Shown: in pieces, positions 60,601-64,000 of the stretch
Numbering within the stretch: the first letter of the stretch is position 1
Layout of the letters: every line of letters begins with the position of its first letter
DNA from: Distichodus sexfasciatus
Taxonomy: Eukaryota; Chordata; Actinopteri; Characiformes; Distichodontidae
Reading direction: 5' to 3'
NCBI GenBank assembly: GCA_032718565.1
Contig: JAVGVS010000019.1
Coordinates: forward strand, 2,152,646 to 2,216,645
Length of the DNA: 64,000 nt
Program-made: the position numbers and the translations under genes
Notes under the pieces: model-generated
Databases searched by the model: none
The model's input: the letters and a program-made list of their open reading frames with translations, nothing else
Told to the model about the DNA's origin: nothing

Positions 60601-62176
60601 TGAAAAAATGCCAAGTTAGTAGTATCACTAACTGTAGTAAGCGCCTTCACAGCACCGCCTCCAAAAGTACACCACAACACTGTATGTACACGGAAGGTTT
60701 TTCTAATTAAATGGCCTGTGTTGGTGTTGAGGACTGAGTGGGCAGTGCGGTAAGGGAACAGTTTGTGATGGAATGTTCTCACTCCGTGGGGATGCAGTCC
60801 TGTGTGGTGAGGACATGCAGAGAGGAAATGTAAAGGAAAAGAGCATGTTTAGGGTTCGGCTCACGTTGCAGGGCTTGTGGGGAGCCATGCAGCTGCATTT
60901 GGCCCACGGCCCGCCGGTTTCAAGGCCCTCGGCCAACTAGAAAGTGTGCATTAAGGGGCACTGGAGGGGGTTTTTCATCGTGTTGCGCAAATCGCCGGAG
61001 GGGAACTGAATTTTAGAGAAATCCTCTCAAGTGGAATTATCTAACTTGACATTTTCACACTTGCACCAGGAGTGCTGTCCCTCTGGAGTTGAGGAAAAGG
61101 ACAGACATGCCATCAGAGTGTTTAAATGACCTCGCCTCGTGTCCTTTGATACCCTGCCCTTATCTCTGTCCGTCACAACCCCTCCACGCATGCCTGGCGT
61201 GATCACACCTCAACTGTTTGCATGTAGGAATGCTGAACGGCATGTTTTTTTTTTCCTTTTCGCTTGATGATGGCCAAGCTGCAGTCCAAAGGGCCACGTT
61301 TTACAGGACTCGCAACTGTGCTGTCCAGCTCTGGACTGCAAAATTGGATTTTTCGAGGTGGACAGAAAATGTAATAAAAATTTGATGGGTTTAGAAAATC
61401 CCTCTCACCTTCACTCATGAAATATGGTATTCGGAAACGCCCTTCCAACACACGCTGCCTCAACACGGGTAGTGAAGGACCGTCAAATGGCAAGGCACCG
61501 CACACCAATACGTACAGGACCACCCCCATGCTCTGCAGTGACACACAAGAACACAGGAAAATGATTAACAAAGCCTAACCAGATCGGCTCTGCAGAAAGT
61601 CGATGAGTGTAGTGTGTTTGGTACAGAGCAACGTTGGGGAAATGACGGTTTCTGAAAGTACAATTTCTTCTAACCAGCTGATTTAAAGGGGAACTACAGA
61701 CAGAATGCTAAAGTGATTAACAAAGAATCAAAGTTACAGGGACTTTTAGTATGTCATGTATTAGTGAAAGTGAATCTATCTGTCTTATTGAGGTGAAATT
61801 TTGGGATATTTTTGTATGGCCTTGGTCTGGATTTTTCAACGATGGTCTCACTGTAAACTAGCAGACAGAAACTACAGAGGTGCTTGTATATATCGCTCTC
61901 ACGTGCGGTGAGGACTGTTTGCTTTGTGTGCTGACGTCAGGCCGGTTCAAAAGGTCAGTTAAGAGCTTGTGCAAAACAGCTTGTCACCTGACTGACTGTC
62001 CATGACCTGACAATCAAAACTGAGCGAGTTGCTGTGACTTTGAAGCCTTACCCAGATGTCCAACTGAGGGCCTTCGTACTGCAGACCCTCGAAGACCTCC
62101 GGGGCCGCATAGGGCGGACTGCCGCACCACGTCGCCAGGGGTTCTCCCGGGTGGAAGAAGTTCGCAAAGCCAAAAT
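49247..62176 (-). CDS. sik2: Salt-inducible kinase 2, 3' eleven exons (5' end off window)
   Basis: AMPK-family Ser/Thr kinase, activated by LKB1 and restrained by PKA, acting on CRTC and class IIa HDAC proteins. Exons in order of transcription: 62176-62052, 61532-61409, 57727-57501, 56924-56772, 56398-56240, 52623-52392, 52301-52017, 51349-51189, 50368-50261, 50149-50061, 49814-49247; all phases join. About 743 residues are present. The first exon visible starts at the DFG motif and has the T-loop LATWCGSPPYAAPE with the LKB1-target threonine; next come SMGVVLYVLVCGALPFDGPS, then the UBA segment (YSEQVLRLMHSLGIDQHKTIE). PKA/14-3-3 sites are kept: RQRRPSTIAEQ, RRHTLSEVTNQ, GRRASDTSLTQ. The last exon is Q/P/H-rich and ends EAVDPQHGFVLVN, the SIK2 C-terminus. 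The N-lobe exons are beyond the right edge. Which fish duplicate it is cannot be told. Confidence 0.95.
52748..52935 (+). repeat. SINE in a sik2 intron
   Basis: GGTGGCCTGGAGGTAGGACA head, B-box-like ACCGTAAGGTCGTACC, then CCCCTGAACAAGATCCC, CCCCAAGTTGCTCC and TGATAAATGCTGTAAATG, the usual teleost tRNA-SINE order, on the strand opposite to sik2. Confidence 0.65.
53595..54015. repeat. (CT)n and (GA)n tracts
   Basis: A pure CT run at 53595-53620 and a GA run at about 53982-54015 (with an AGGG-rich lead) lie in the same sik2 intron. ORFs across them are low-complexity by-products. Confidence 0.9.
55433..56028 (+). mobile_element. Long-TIR MITE family, copy 4
   Basis: Copy of 596 bases in a sik2 intron. 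The left end is intact; the right end has small changes (GTGCAGAGTCACA). It carries the same interior phrases as copy 1, with a short internal loss near 55480. Flanked by AT-rich DNA. Confidence 0.87.
57795..57935 (-). repeat. SINE-tail fragment in a sik2 intron
   Basis: Contains the GATTACAGGGACAGCCTCCC, GGTCTCGCTCGGGGGCTTAA and GTATCTTACCACTAGACCACC phrases, the reverse-oriented teleost tRNA-SINE pattern (as at 26694-26883). Confidence 0.55.
57995..58578. repeat. Polypyrimidine tract, about 580 bases
   Basis: Nearly unbroken C/T sequence with CCCTCCCTC, CTCTCTTTC and CCTCCTTCC words on the plus strand. The 211-codon Ser/Leu/Pro ORF is a translation of the tract. On the sik2 transcript it reads as a purine tract in the intron before the UBA exon. 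Confidence 0.95.
59581..60590. mobile_element. hAT-like element in a sik2 intron
   Basis: Ends GGGGTGGGAATCG (left) and ATCACTTCCCACACC (right) are inverted with mismatches. It shares interior phrases with 42277-42910. It is itself interrupted by the 133-base element at 60079-60211. Confidence 0.6.
60079..60211. mobile_element. Short hAT-type element with 8-bp TSD TTCTATAA
   Basis: Starts TAGAGATGTAGCTGATC, ends GGCCCACCTCTA, and is flanked by the same 8 bases TTCTATAA on each side (60071-60078 and 60212-60219). It is a short relative of the 23401-24706 element and shares the CTATGGAGCCGATCTG phrase with it in reverse. Confidence 0.85.
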
Positions 62177-62185
62177 CTGTAGTGG

Positions 62186-62672
62186 ACAGAGAAAGAATTA
62201 GAGAGTGAGAGAGAAACGGATTAAATGTAGTCTCTGGGGCTGGATGAGGCTAATAAAGATGATGGAAGAGAGAGAGAGAGAGAGAGAGAGGGGGAGAGAG
62301 AGAGAGAGTTGGAGATGAAGGGAAGGATGGAAAGACAGATGGAGCGATGGAGTGAAAGAAAGATGACAGATGGTGAGAGGAAGAGAAAAAGAGAAGTAGA
62401 GAGGGAGAGGGATTGAGAATGAGATGGAGGGAGGGAGGGAAAGAGAGAGAGATGGAGGGAGGGGAAAAAGACAGCAAGCGAGATGGAGAGAGGGAGAGAA
62501 ATACAGAGAGATAGAGAGCAGCAGAAATGGATGGATGGAAGGAGAAGAAAAGAGAGGGAAGAGGGGAGGCAGGTGAAATGAGAGAGGGAAGGAGTGAAGG
62601 AGAGAAAGATAGTGAGAGAGTTGAAGGGAGGGAAAGAGAGAGGGAAATGGAGGGAGAGAGAGAGAGAGTGTT
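62186..62672. repeat. Polypurine tract, about 490 bases
   Basis: Nearly unbroken A/G sequence with GAGAGAGA, GGAGGGAGG and GGAAAGAG words, in the sik2 intron upstream of the DFG exon. On the sik2 transcript it reads as a pyrimidine tract. The long minus-strand Ser/Leu ORFs here are by-products. Confidence 0.95.
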
Positions 62673-63440
62673 GCACTTCAGGACAGACGTCATAAGGGAT
62701 TAGTGGTCGGACTTTTGGGAAGCAGAACTTAAAAGGCTGCTGCCCGCATCACGGCAGTGTGTGTGTTTGTGGGTGCAATGGTGTGTGTGTGTGTGTGTTT
62801 ATTTTGTTAATGTTAACAGGGCATTTTTGTACATTTTTACACTAGTTTTTAGATACAAGATTAAAGATGTCCATATATTGCATTTTGCTATTGAAGTTGG
62901 ATTTAGGTTCAGGGACACACCAGACCATTCCAATACCACATGAGGACTAAAATATCAATGTAATATAGGACACATTTAATGTTGGTGTGTGTGTGTGTTT
63001 GACAGAGAGATGAGAGAGTGATTCAGGTCGTGAGGAGGTGGGAGTCATAATAGCATTACTCCTGTGAGCCATCATCTTGTCACAACAATTAGCTCCAGAC
63101 ATCTGCTACCTGAGCCTCGTGTTCCTTCTCGGCACAAACGCTTCATATGTGACCTTCAGCAGAAGGTCCTGCTCTCAAGCAGATCACACCAAACAACACA
63201 CTCATACACCCCTGAGTGTGTAACAGTCACTTACGTCCATCCAGGACAGGAAACGCTGCTGAAATGTTAACCTTGTTGTGAAGTCACTTTCATACACACA
63301 CGGGAAATGTAAGAATCAACTGGTGGAAGACGGAGTTTAGCCTCAACAGATGCTAAATTTTGCCGCAAGGCACAAACTAAAAGCACAATATCAACTTTTC
63401 TGCTCCAAATCTTGATTATTTGCTGGTACTGATGACAATA

Positions 63441-63783
63441 TGTGACCCTCCACGGCAAGACCAGTCGCTTGTCGCAGATTTTCAAAATTGAGTTATGTTT
63501 TCATGAAAGGGCATAAATCAATATCTAAAATCTACATTGAATGAATGGGACGACATATGACTGAGATATCAACATTCAAGGGACCTCAAGAAAGTCACGT
63601 TTTTAGGATGGAAAGGGTAAGTTTTTCAGCCAAATTTATTCACAACAGCACAGTATAGACCTTCCACTGTTTCAAAACATTAAAAACAAAAAATCCAAAA
63701 TTTTACTCCACGCAACATAAACGGTCGTTATTCTCGGAAATCTCCGTTGCGACAAGCGACTGGTTTTGCCGTGGAGGGTCACA
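63441..63783 (+). mobile_element. Long-TIR MITE family, copy 5
   Basis: Shortened copy of 343 bases that keeps both ends but has lost about 300 bases of interior: sequence jumps from the AACATTCA phrase directly to CCTCAAGAAAGTCACG. It lies in the sik2 intron at the right edge. Confidence 0.87.
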
Positions 63784-64000
63784 TATAATTCAGTTAATCA
63801 ATTACTAAGCATTAGAGATCAATACCTTTCAATTAATACAGCTGTCTAATTAATTTAATGTTTCTTCAGGTATCTATACATAACTTTCATAAGTGTTTAA
63901 TTTGTTATACGTTTTGTATTTTACGTGGTATATTTAATTCTAATAGGACCTCTTCATAAAGACTCCTGTTCTCCTGCATGTTTGGGAAGGAGCTGATGAG

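Noticed and set aside
62221..62693. Two about 150-codon minus-strand ORFs
   Set aside because: Low-complexity translation of the GA-rich tract in a sik2 intron.
1..64000. CRISPR array, prokaryotic operon or phage system
   Set aside because: All genes are spliced vertebrate genes; no spaced direct repeats or prokaryotic-type gene packing are present.

Overview
The window is nuclear DNA from a bony fish, most likely a teleost. The evidence is spliced vertebrate genes with GT-AG introns in the vertebrate order nkapd1 - ppp2r1b - sik2 (human 11q23 also carries SIK2, PPP2R1B and NKAPD1 close together). Interspersed repeats typical of teleosts fill the introns and spacers: hAT-type and Tc1-type DNA elements, tRNA-derived SINEs, and long CT, GA, CA and AT tracts. 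The species cannot be named from sequence alone.

Layout. 1-3.6 kb: the 5' end of an L-amino-acid oxidase gene on the minus strand, with a TATA box and a strong interferon-response-type element at its promoter; the rest lies beyond the left edge. 3.6-7.5 kb: a repeat-rich spacer with a SINE, a local duplication that flanks an internally deleted Tc1 element, and a foldback element. 7.5-9.8 kb: nkapd1, plus strand, five coding exons, 264 codons. 9.8-17.6 kb: non-coding spacer with a Tc1-type MITE, a degenerate minisatellite and two GC-richer blocks carrying perfect CRE palindromes. 17.6-39.3 kb: ppp2r1b, plus strand, all 15 coding exons resolved to the base, giving 589 codons. Its introns hold most of the transposon load, including a three-level nest in intron 8. 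39.3-49.2 kb: spacer between two convergent genes, with a MITE hairpin, SINEs and the sik2 3' UTR. 49.2 kb to the right edge: sik2, minus strand, eleven 3' exons from the DFG motif to the stop; the first kinase exons lie beyond the right edge.

How the genes relate. PPP2R1B is the HEAT-repeat scaffold of protein phosphatase 2A. SIK2 is an LKB1-activated, PKA-inhibited AMPK-family kinase acting on CRTC and class IIa HDAC substrates. They are a phosphatase scaffold and a kinase in the same signalling area, but they are convergently transcribed with separate promoters. NKAPD1 is a small basic nuclear-type protein of unclear function. The oxidase is a secreted flavoenzyme whose relatives are immune effectors, and its promoter fits that role.

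No bacterial-type system, CRISPR array, rRNA, tRNA gene or virus was found. The least ordinary items are the ISRE/TATA promoter of the oxidase gene, a hammerhead-ribozyme-like motif in its first coding intron, the duplicated TATA/GAAA module, the transposon nest proved by target-site duplications, and a five-copy MITE family with long terminal inverted repeats.
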